Part shown: piece after piece, positions 8,196 to 16,300 of the stretch
How the letters are laid out: each line of letters begins with the position of its first letter
Position numbering within the stretch: position 1 is the stretch's first letter
Origin: an uncultured Chloroflexota bacterium
GTDB lineage: Bacteria; Chloroflexota; Chloroflexia; Chloroflexales; Roseiflexaceae
NCBI GenBank assembly: GCA_937876225.1
Contig: CALFIC010000174.1
Coordinates: forward strand, 1 to 44,250
Direction: 5' to 3'
DNA length: 44,250 nucleotides
The notes under the pieces: model-generated
Told to the model about the DNA's origin: nothing
What the model saw: the letters and a program-made list of their open reading frames with translations, nothing else
Database searches by the model: none
Program-made: the position numbers and the translations under genes

Positions 8196-9158
8196 CTATT
8201 TGAGTTTCACTGTTGCTGACGGTGTCTGTGTGCGCGTAAGCGTGCGGGTAGATGTTTTGGTCAACGTCGGTGTGCTGGTACGCGTATTGGTACGGGTTGG
8301 TGTGGTTGTTTTGGTATTAGTTGCGGTCCGTGTTGGCGAGTTTGTCACAGTAGGAGTTGCAGTTCGTGTATTAGTTTGAGTATTGGTTTGGGTGTTGGTT
8401 TTGGTATAGGTACGGGTTGGGGTGGTTGTGTTGGTATTGGTTGCGGTCGGTGTATTGGTTGCAGTCCGTGTTGGTGAATTTGTCACAGTAGGAGTTGCAG
8501 TTCGTGTATTTGTAGGGGTATTGGTTGCAGTGAGAGTGGAGGTATTGGTTGCAGTGAGAGTGGAGGTATTGGTTGCGGTTGGGGTATTGGTTGCGGTTGG
8601 GGTATTGGTTGCGGTTGGGGTATTGGTGGGGGTATTCGTACGTGTTGCGGTCGCAGTGTGTGAAGGGGTATTGGTCTTGGTCGCTGTTGGTGTATAGGTC
8701 GCGGTATTTGTTGGGGTACTCGTTTTGCTGGGGGTAGGGGTATTGGGGCGAGCAGTGGGTATGATGGCGTCCCCAAAATTGGGGTAAAGCCCAACAGTAC
8801 TGATGTAATAAATGGGATAGTTGGTATCAAATATCGTGTTATAGGGGGGATTTGCAGATCGTGACGGTGCTACACCGACAAGATTGGGCAAATTAAACGT
8901 ACTATTTGTACCACCAAACTTGGTGCCGAGGAGTGAATAGAGTGCTGAATTTTGGTTAATGGGGAGTGATTGGCCTGAGCATTGCATCCAACCGAGTGGG
9001 GCAAAATTAAAGGCAAAAGTACTGATTGAACCCAAGAGTGGCTCAAACATACGTGGTTGGATTGATTTGGCATAGAGGGTATGTGGGATCCCCAGCACCG
9101 CTAGCCCTTTGGTGAGTGAAATTAATTTACGAAAGAAAAAGCGTCGTGAAATGGTCAT
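8196..9158 (-). CDS. Tail-collar (Mdp-like) domain protein with Tat-type signal and Thr/Pro/Asn-rich tail
   Basis: The 320-aa product is the last gene of a three-gene minus-strand set. Residues 1-31 look like a Tat signal (SRRFFFRK, then a hydrophobic stretch and YAKS). Residues ~38-130 carry the phage tail-collar/microcystin-dependent-protein pattern: GSISTFAFNFAPLGWMQCSG, then LPINQNSALYSLLGTKFGG and TFNLPNLVG. From ~135 to the end it is a mucin-like tract of TNTPTAT-type repeats ending TPSATVKLK, with no further domain. The collar fold is trimeric in phage fibres. In bacteria, clusters of two or three such genes are common but their role is not established; an exported or surface fibre is plausible here. 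Co-transcribed with two shorter paralogues upstream. Confidence 0.85.
   Translation of the reverse strand: MTISRRFFFRKLISLTKGLAVLGIPHTLYAKSIQPRMFEPLLGSISTFAFNFAPLGWMQCSGQSLPINQNSALYSLLGTKFGGTNSTFNLPNLVGVAPSRSANPPYNTIFDTNYPIYYISTVGLYPNFGDAIIPTARPNTPTPSKTSTPTNTATYTPTATKTNTPSHTATATRTNTPTNTPTATNTPTATNTPTATNTSTLTATNTSTLTATNTPTNTRTATPTVTNSPTRTATNTPTATNTNTTTPTRTYTKTNTQTNTQTNTRTATPTVTNSPTRTATNTKTTTPTRTNTRTSTPTLTKTSTRTLTRTQTPSATVKLK
8219..8740 (-). repeat. Low-complexity DNA encoding TNTPTATNTP-type repeats
   Basis: Nested short tandem repeats, including identical copies of GTATTGGTTGCGGTTGGG on the plus strand near 8567-8620 and a longer duplicated block around TTTGTCACAGTAGGAGTTGC (near 8341 and 8479). 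The array is prone to slippage. Confidence 0.85.
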
Positions 9159-9174
9159 ATACCGTTGCCTTTTC

Positions 9175-9414
9175 TTATGATGCAGAAGGAAAAATTCCCG
9201 TGTACGCGATAATGTACATCATGCCAGTCGGGCAGATGTTTTGCAGGTCTGGAATCGCGAATGTGGTTTGGCCATTACCACCAAATCTTGTGCCGAGTAG
9301 ATTAAATAATATTTCATAACTCGCAATCGGCAGGATTGTCCCGATGCACGGCAACCACCCGTCGGGGAGCCGGTAATAGGGTACGAGCAATACTTGCCCA
9401 ATAAATGGTTCCAT
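9175..9414 (-). CDS. Small tail-collar (Mdp-like) protein
   Basis: The 79-aa product is a minimal collar domain: MEPFIGQVLLVPYYRLPDGW, then a Cys-Ile-Gly in place of the usual CxGQ, LPIASYEILFNLLGTRFGG, and TTFAIPDLQ. It lacks a signal peptide and ends in the IIAYTGIFP segment typical of the family's last strand. It is shorter than classic Mdp proteins (about 170-180 aa), keeping only the collar core. AAAGGC precedes ATG 9414. It sits 16 bp before the Tat-tagged paralogue and 22 bp after the first paralogue, so the three are probably one operon making a hetero-oligomeric assembly (inference). Confidence 0.85.
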   Translation of the reverse strand: MEPFIGQVLLVPYYRLPDGWLPCIGTILPIASYEILFNLLGTRFGGNGQTTFAIPDLQNICPTGMMYIIAYTGIFPSAS

Positions 9415-9436
9415 TCGTATGCCTTTATCTCAACGA

Positions 9437-9670
9437 TTACGATTGTGACGGATACAAGCCATAGATACAAATGATGTAATTCATGTTGGTGGGGGCACTG
9501 ATATTTGGCAAGCGAAAGTTATTGATCCCATCACCGCCGTAGCGTGTGCCTAGCAACGTAAAAAGCGCTTGATATTCGTTTATTGACAGTAGTTGGCCGG
9601 CACAGAGGGCCCAGCCAACAGGTGCATATCCAAACGCAACAAGGATGATTTCGCCAATAAATGCGTCCAT
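9437..9670 (-). CDS. Small tail-collar (Mdp-like) protein, first of three
   Basis: The 77-aa product begins at ATG 9670, where the family N-terminus MDAFIGEIILVAFGYAPVGW starts; an in-frame upstream start would add an unrelated leader. It contains CAGQLLSINEYQALFTLLG, TRYGGDG and NNFRLPN, the best match of the three to the standard collar pattern (WxxCxGQ...LFxLLGTxYGGDG). It ends in YIICIYGLYPSQS. It has no signal peptide and no tail domain. First gene of the minus-strand triplet; a plausible promoter lies in the AT-rich 9710-9790 gap. Confidence 0.87.
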   Translation of the reverse strand: MDAFIGEIILVAFGYAPVGWALCAGQLLSINEYQALFTLLGTRYGGDGINNFRLPNISAPTNMNYIICIYGLYPSQS

Positions 9671-9808
9671 ACGATAACTTTCGTTATTAATAAATAGCTC
9701 GTATGCCCACATTATATCATCTTGTAAAAAATAACATTCAGTAAAATACCAATATTTGTGTCGCAGATTAATTTGATTATGGTGTGGGCAAAAATAGGCT
9801 CACGTTAC

Positions 9809-9850
9809 AAAAAAAACTCCTCCCAGCACGTCGAGGCGCACTGGGAGGAG
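9809..9850 (-). terminator. Rho-independent terminator of the P450-GH3 unit
   Basis: CTCCTCCCAG (9817-9826) pairs with CTGGGAGGAG (9841-9850). On the minus strand it is followed by a run of eight T. Confidence 0.93.
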
Positions 9851-9862
9851 AGTGGGTAATAG

Positions 9863-11686
9863 TTATATTTCCCAATGTAACCCATGCCCAAAGCTAAACA
9901 ATGGGTCGACCGAATCGTACGGCATATCTTCTTTTTGGGCGCGTACTGCATCCATCGACGACGGCAACTCAAACGGCAACGTACCGGTAGGGGCAAACTT
10001 GCCAAAGACCACATCACATAAGGCCGCATCATTCGATCCGAAGTTGCCAATCAACCCCGCTGCTGCCGCGTTGATTTCGGGGATGACGGCGGGGCGATCG
10101 AGGTAGATGTCGACAATCGTGGGAACCTTTTGACATAATGCGATGATTGGTGCCAACGCTGCTGGGGTAAAGTCCAAATCACCGCTATGGAACATTTTTT
10201 CCAGAAACACGCCACCCTCACGATGATAATAGGGCGTTTTGATGCGAATCAACGCCATATCGGCTTGATCTGGTGCATCAACGATTTCGGCGTATTGGGC
10301 GACCACGTCACGGTCCATCCCCTCCACATAGACTTTGACAGGCTTGCGTACGGGCAACAGGTTAGCGCGGTTGTGGAGCGGCACGATAGCGCGGCGTTGC
10401 GCGATTTCGCCAGCGGCACGGAACTCTGGGTTACCGGCGACTTGCAGTGTGTCGTTGATGTCGAGGTAGGGGTTGTCAAACAAGCCTTGGCGGAACTTGT
10501 CGCGCAAAATCCGGCGGCAGGATTGGTCGATGCGCTCCATGCTGACTTGGCCACTTTCGACTAGTTCAATCACCAGCTCGGTGCAGATTTCGCCGCCGAA
10601 TTGGTCGACGCCTGCGTCGAGGACGCGTTTGACCCGTTCGACGGGAGTCAGGTGTTCGACGCCCCAGGCGCGGGCTGCCCAGACCGGCCCCGGCAAACCG
10701 GTGGTATCGGTAATCAACCCCCAGTCAGTACACACGACGCCATCAAAGCCGTATTTATTGCGCAATAATTCGGTGATAATCCCTTTGTTGTAGCTAAATC
10801 CTACTTCTTCGTATTGGGTGCCGACCGGCATCCCGTAGTAGGGCATAATCTGAGCGGTACCCGCCGCAAAGGCTGCTTCAAACGGGATTAAGTGGTAGTC
10901 AAAATTGTTGCCGGGATAGACCTGCTCGCGCCCAAATTCGAAGTGGGGATCGTGTCCATCGAGTTGTGGTCCGCCACCGGGGAAGTGCTTAGTCATGCAC
11001 AAGACGCTGTCTGTGCCCACCGTGGGGCCTTGGAATCCACGCACATAGGCGGCGGTCATGCGGGCAGCGCGCTGGGCGTCTTCGCCAAAGGTGCCTACAA
11101 TCCGCGACCAACGGGGCTCGGTGGCCAAATCACCCATGGGGTGTAGCGCAATATGGATGCCCATCGACCGGTATTCTTGGCGGGCGATAGCACCAAATTG
11201 CTCCGTCACCGCCTCGTCGTTAATTGCGGCGAGGCCGATTGGTTCGGGCCATGCCGAAAAATGTGGATTGCCTTGATTGTTGAGGTCGTTTTGTCCCACC
11301 CCATGGCGGGGGTCGGTGCTGAATTGGTAGGGAATGCCGAGGCGGGTATCTTCGGCGTGTTGTTGCATGGTATTGTGCCAGCGCACCATGGCGTGGGGTT
11401 CAATCACTCGCATCAAGCCGTTTTGGGTGATGTGTTTGTCGAACATTTCGGCTTTGGTCGAATATGGCCCCCACATCCCCATACCCTCGGTGATGCTGCC
11501 GTCGTCATTCATCGACACAAAGTTTTGGAACATCAGACCCGCTTTTTCGGCCAAATTCATCTGCCCGAGCAAGTCTTCGACGCGGGCTTCGATGGGTTGA
11601 CGGGGATCTTCGTAGACATCGAGTTTACCGTTTTTGTTGAGGTCACGGTAGGTCTGACCATCGATAGTGAGGCGTGGTGCTGGCAT
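9863..11686 (-). CDS. Glycoside hydrolase family 3 protein (beta-glucosidase/beta-xylosidase type)
   Basis: The 607-aa product is a two-domain GH3. The N-terminal TIM-barrel half has LLGQMNLAEKAGLMFQ, then KHFPGGG (substrate-binding Lys-His), a DGH segment, and the nucleophile in GVVCTDWGLITD. The C-terminal alpha/beta sandwich ends in PSSMDAVRAQKEDMPYDSVD and a LFSFGHGL motif. A DLNKNGKLDVYED loop near the N-terminus resembles a calcium-binding EF-hand loop. The C-terminal half is short, and no fibronectin-like third domain is seen. There is no signal peptide, so action is probably cytosolic on imported oligosaccharides or glycosylated small molecules. ATG 11686 has AAAGGAT upstream. The gene follows a P450 by 46 bp on the same strand. 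Confidence 0.92.
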   Translation of the reverse strand: MPAPRLTIDGQTYRDLNKNGKLDVYEDPRQPIEARVEDLLGQMNLAEKAGLMFQNFVSMNDDGSITEGMGMWGPYSTKAEMFDKHITQNGLMRVIEPHAMVRWHNTMQQHAEDTRLGIPYQFSTDPRHGVGQNDLNNQGNPHFSAWPEPIGLAAINDEAVTEQFGAIARQEYRSMGIHIALHPMGDLATEPRWSRIVGTFGEDAQRAARMTAAYVRGFQGPTVGTDSVLCMTKHFPGGGPQLDGHDPHFEFGREQVYPGNNFDYHLIPFEAAFAAGTAQIMPYYGMPVGTQYEEVGFSYNKGIITELLRNKYGFDGVVCTDWGLITDTTGLPGPVWAARAWGVEHLTPVERVKRVLDAGVDQFGGEICTELVIELVESGQVSMERIDQSCRRILRDKFRQGLFDNPYLDINDTLQVAGNPEFRAAGEIAQRRAIVPLHNRANLLPVRKPVKVYVEGMDRDVVAQYAEIVDAPDQADMALIRIKTPYYHREGGVFLEKMFHSGDLDFTPAALAPIIALCQKVPTIVDIYLDRPAVIPEINAAAAGLIGNFGSNDAALCDVVFGKFAPTGTLPFELPSSMDAVRAQKEDMPYDSVDPLFSFGHGLHWEI

Positions 11687-11732
11687 CTATGTATCCTTTT
11701 CTATTCCCAAAAAATCGTATTTTGGGGATTGA

Positions 11733-12974
11733 TTACCAGGTAATCCATAATTGGCGTGGGCCGCGGAACGACGTATTGGGCAAATAATCATACGTCTGGT
11801 TGCCGGCGAGTTGGGCATTTGGTAGCGCTGCGATGAGCTCGCTCAGTACCACGCGTGCTTCGAGGCGGGCCAGTGGTGCGCCGATGCAGTAATGACTGCC
11901 AAACCCAAACGCTAGATGTTCGCGGTTGTTGGGGCGCTGTGGGTCAAAGTCGGCCGCATCGACAAAATGGGTCTGGTCGTGATTGGCGGCGCCAATCAAC
12001 AACAGCACGTTGGCATCGGCGGGGATGGTGATGTCGGCGATGGTTACTTCCCGGGTGGTGAGGCGGCGCATGGCGATGACTGAGGTATCAAAGCGTAAGA
12101 TTTCTTCGATGATGGCGCTGAGTTGGTCGGGGTGTTGGTGGACCTGTTGCCAGCGTTGTGGGTTGTCGAGCAGGCGGCGGATGGCGTTGCTCAGGAGTCC
12201 GGTGGTGGTTTCGTGGCCAGCGAGGAGCAACCCAAACACCACACTGACGATTTCGTTCATGCTCAGAATTGTATCATCGCCATTGCGCAGGCGAATCAAA
12301 TCACTGGTAAAGTCGTCACGTGGGGCGCTGGCACGTTTTGTCACAAAGGCTTGGGCGCGTTGCCAGAAATCTACCATGTCGCGGGCCAAGTCGGCTTGTT
12401 GGGCGTCGCTGGGTTTACCCCAGGTAAACAGGACACGGCTTTCGGAGCCCGCTTTGATGGCGGGCACATCGTCGTCATCGAGCCCGAGCAACAGAAAAAT
12501 GACTTGTGCGGGCAAGGTATAGGTCAAGGCCGCCACGATATCGCTACGGCGCTGGGGATTGGCGGTGATGGCGGCGAGGTGGGTGCGGGTGCAGGCCCGG
12601 ATGCGCGTTTCGAGGGCGGCCACGCGTTGGGGGGTAAAGGCGGCATAGACGTGGCGCCGAATGCGAGTATGGTTGGGGGCGTCGGCGTTGAGCAATACCC
12701 GTTGCATCGCGTATCCCCCCTCGCGAAATATCGCCGCGGTGGTGGGCGTGACGGGGGTAAAGGGGTCGGTGGCGTTGCGTGACGAAAAAGTGTCGGCGTC
12801 TTTGAGCGCTGCCTTGATGTCGTCGTAGCGTGTCAATACCCAATAATTGAGATTTGGACTATAAAAAATCGGTTGTTGTTGGTGTGCCCATTGATAAAAC
12901 GCATAAGGGTCGGTTAAATAGTCGTTCCCAAATGGATCAAAATGCACAACCGGGCATCCATGACCAAATGTCAT
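11733..12974 (-). CDS. Cytochrome P450
   Basis: The 413-aa soluble bacterial P450 contains the I-helix oxygen-activation motif LLAGHETTTG, the K-helix ExxR in EEILRFDTSVIAMRR, and the haem loop FGFGSHYCIGAPLARLE with the axial Cys. Its length and lack of a membrane anchor fit bacterial class I enzymes fed by a ferredoxin and reductase not present nearby. ATG 12974 has GGAG eight bases upstream; in-frame ATG/GTG codons further up lack this. The substrate cannot be predicted. Coupling with a downstream GH3 enzyme suggests modification of a glycosylated terpenoid or polyketide-like compound, but no biosynthetic core gene is seen. Confidence 0.95.
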   Translation of the reverse strand: MTFGHGCPVVHFDPFGNDYLTDPYAFYQWAHQQQPIFYSPNLNYWVLTRYDDIKAALKDADTFSSRNATDPFTPVTPTTAAIFREGGYAMQRVLLNADAPNHTRIRRHVYAAFTPQRVAALETRIRACTRTHLAAITANPQRRSDIVAALTYTLPAQVIFLLLGLDDDDVPAIKAGSESRVLFTWGKPSDAQQADLARDMVDFWQRAQAFVTKRASAPRDDFTSDLIRLRNGDDTILSMNEIVSVVFGLLLAGHETTTGLLSNAIRRLLDNPQRWQQVHQHPDQLSAIIEEILRFDTSVIAMRRLTTREVTIADITIPADANVLLLIGAANHDQTHFVDAADFDPQRPNNREHLAFGFGSHYCIGAPLARLEARVVLSELIAALPNAQLAGNQTYDYLPNTSFRGPRQLWITW

Positions 12975-13036
12975 ATAGATGTCTCCGTCTATGGTGTGGT
13001 GTGGTGTCTGCATAGTATACCAATAAAAGCCAACAA

Positions 13037-13291
13037 TCGTAGCCCCCAGTCGTCGGTCGTAGGGGAGAATCATGCCGGCGAATTCATAGATCGTAGTAGG
13101 GGCGAATCATGTCGGCGAATTCATTCGCCGCTATTCGCCCCCAGGGGCGAATCATGTCGGCGAATTCATCGGTCGTAGGGGCGAATCATGCCGGCGAATT
13201 CATCGGTCGTAGGGGCGAATCATGTCGGCGAATTCATCGGTCGTAGGGGCGAATCATGTCGGCGAATTCATAGATCGTAGCCCCCAGGTCG
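13037..13291. repeat. Tandem block of 34-bp GGCGAATCATG(T/C)CGGCGAATTC repeats with flanking direct repeats
   Basis: Four exact 34-bp periods (GGGG at 13144, 13178, 13212, 13246) follow two diverged copies starting near 13062 and 13100. Each unit holds GGCGAAT-CATG(T/C)C-GGCGAATTCAT. An inverted copy gives ATTCGCCCC (13133-13141) facing GGGGCGAAT (13144-13152). ATCGTAGCCCCCAG-TCGTC flanks the block on both sides (near 13036 and 13272). It fills the gap between the P450 and helicase genes. It resembles dispersed intergenic repeats rather than CRISPR: there are no unique spacers. Confidence 0.85.
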
Positions 13292-13360
13292 TCAACAAAA
13301 TTTCATGGGATAATGCATTCATCGTGTGAATAAATGATTACGTGAATATGTAGTTGGAGT

Positions 13361-16300
13361 ATGGTGACGATGCAGATTTCGTCAGAGCGGTTTGATATTC
13401 CCCTCAAAAATGATGGCACCCGCCGAATTGTCGCCACCGATATTGCCCAACAGCAACGATTAAACGGATGTAAACGATTTTTGCGTTGGCGGTTATTTGA
13501 AAACAATACTGGGACTGCGGTCATGAGCAAATTGTTTCGCAAGTATGGCGTTGCACCGCAGAGTCCCACCCCGCTTCCGGCCGTGATTGGGCAACAGTTT
13601 GAACACCATGTCAATCAGGCATTAGTGGCTTTTGGCTGGCCGCTTGAATCATTTGGTGGAACTGATACGATTCACAATCATGAGTTGGTGCAATTAATCC
13701 AGTCTATTCCCCGTGGTCAGGGGGTATTTGTGTTGCAGCCTAATCTTGAAGTGCAAATTGCCGATTGGACGGTGGCAGGTCGTCCTGACATTGTGCGGAT
13801 CTACCGTGATGAAGCTGACACGGTGCAAGTGTTGATTACCGATATCAAATCAGCATTTGCAACCAAAAACGAACATCAACTCCAAGTGGGTATTTATCAT
13901 GCGATGTTTGATGTTATCTTGGGTCCGCATCATCCTTATCGGATTGCGACGAGTATCATGCATCAAGTCCCTCCTGGTATCACCACAGATTCTCTTGTGC
14001 AGGAACAAATCAATGCGACTATTATTGCCGCCCAAACGTGGTATGGGCTTGATACGGTGTGCCTTGATATCGTGGTAAATCCCACCGAATTACGCGATAG
14101 CGTGCGCCAGATGCTCGCAACTGACCCACAATCTGTGTTGCAGCAAAGTATCAGTCAGCGTTTTGCCGAATTACCCTATGCAATCTGTCGTAATTGTGAG
14201 GGCTGTGGCTACATGGAGCTCTGTTTGACTGATACCGATCAACGCCAAGACATTGCATTAATCCCGTTGCTCGACCGCGAAAGTCGGACGATATTGGGGC
14301 AGCAGGGCATCCACACTGTGGCGCAATTGGCAGAATTGAAAAAAGTCAATAGTAGTAGTGAACTGGTGACGCCTACCCCCATCCCCCCGCCACTGCTGGC
14401 CCTCGGAAATAATCGTGATGTCGGTCCGTTGCTTGATCATTGGATTGCCCGCGCCCAGCAGCTCCGCAATGTGCGTGATCGCACCAGCGCCGTTGCCTAT
14501 TTGCCAGCCAATATACGGGTGACGTTACCGCGTATCAGTGGGAATGCGGCGGTCTGCTATCTCGACATCCAACACGACCATCTGGCTGGTTTTGTGTGGC
14601 ATTGTGGAGCATTGATTGATTACTATACCAATGGAGTTGCAACGACCCAATACCCGCTGAGTATGCAGACCACACACGTGCCAGATTTGGCGAGTGAAGG
14701 CCAGCTACTCGGGCGCTGGTTGCGCCAGATTACGGCAATCTGGGGTGCGCATATTCACAATGTCGATATGACGCATACCGTTCCATTGCATTTTGTGGTC
14801 TACGAACAACATGGATGGGATGGCTTATTGGATGCCCTTGGCCGGCACTATGCCGCCGATCCCGTCATCCAGGCGTGGCATGATTTTTTGACGACGCCTC
14901 GCCCGCATGATGCACCAGTGGTGACAGTCGTCATTAACGAAGTCGGCGCGTCGAATCGTTTGGCGACGACGGTACCGAGTTTGATGGCGTTGGCAAGTCT
15001 CAATGGGTTCCGTTGGGCAGATGATCAATACAATTATCGCGCCCTGTTCCACGCCTTTCATTTTGATGCGAGTGGGCGCCAAGCCCAAGGTGAGGGCTAT
15101 TATATCCAACGAGCCCGCTATAGTAGCAATATTCCCCTCGAATACGTTTATGCAGCCTGGCAACAGTTGCCGGCTCCGCTCGATGGTCACGAAGATGCCT
15201 TTGCGCGCTTTCGACATATGACCAGTGAAGTCATTGCAGCTTATTGTCAATATCGCTTGTATGGGCTGATGCACCTCACCAAACGTACGGGGCGCTGGTG
15301 GAATAATCAATGTGCGGCGGTGGATGTTGGTACTATTGCGCATACCCATGCGGCGCCGACCCTGTTAAATGGCGCATTGACCGAATATATGACCTGTGAA
15401 CGCCACGCCCAATTGTCCCAATGGGTGACGGATCATGAGGCCTGGCCAATGGCACGGGTACGCGCTGCAACATCCTTGGTTGTCGAATATCGTGATGAAT
15501 GGCAATCTCAAGCTACGTTACTGAAGCTTGATCAGGCCCGCCGCATTGCACAATCTGGGCTTGCGCCAATGAACGGCGTGCAATTGGTAGTGCGCATTTG
15601 TAGTGGTGGTGAACTTCCTGATTTACCGCAGATTATCGATAATTCCCCGTTTATGAGTGAAGTCAATGAAGCATTGTTGGCCCCCCTCGTGACAGAGACA
15701 AACAAACCATTGACCCCGGCGCAACTCATCCACACAAGTATGCGTGTCAAAATCAGTCAATCGCAATCACCGGCTGGGGAGTATCGATTTATCCTTGATC
15801 CGACCCATAGTCGCCACGACGCGCCCTATGTCTATGGTGGCCGTTCAATCGTCCCCAATGATGGTGATCGCTATGTGCTTGATAGTAGCCCAGATAGTGC
15901 TCCTGCGAGTGTCACCAACAAAGCATTACAACGGGTGCTGAATGACCCGCACGATAACGTGTTATACCGCATGCTGAGTGGTTACACACATGTCGCACGT
16001 GGGGTCGAGCCCCTTGGGCTCCAGGCCTATGTGCTAGCGTGTGATGTGGTTGAACCGACGTTTATAGGCGCTGCGCGCGACTATGTAGCCAGTTACGCCG
16101 CTGAGTCACTCCTGCTCGTCCAAGGTCCTCCAGGCACCGGCAAAACCTTTACCACGGCACATGCGATTATGGCGCGTATGTATGCCGCTATGTGTGCCAA
16201 TCAGCCCTTGCGTGTCGCAGTCAGTTGCCATACCCATGCTGCTATTGGTGAATTAATTACAAAACTTGCTCAACTCAAAACTACTCTGCATGACAAACAA

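Noticed and set aside
8119..8697. Plus-strand Val/Leu-rich frames that look like membrane proteins
   Set aside because: They are the reverse complement of the TNTPTAT repeats; no start signals and no natural composition.
8196..9670. Prophage or tailocin remnant
   Set aside because: No other phage structural, lysis or integrase gene is present; the collar proteins form a compact stand-alone set typical of non-phage Mdp clusters.
11153..12782. Plus-strand frames of ~180-220 aa across GH3 and P450
   Set aside because: Antisense to clear enzymes with all motifs on the minus strand.
13062..13270. Possible CRISPR array at the 34-bp repeats
   Set aside because: Repeat units abut with no variable spacers, and no cas genes are near. 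The Cas4-like nuclease is part of a Dna2-type helicase.
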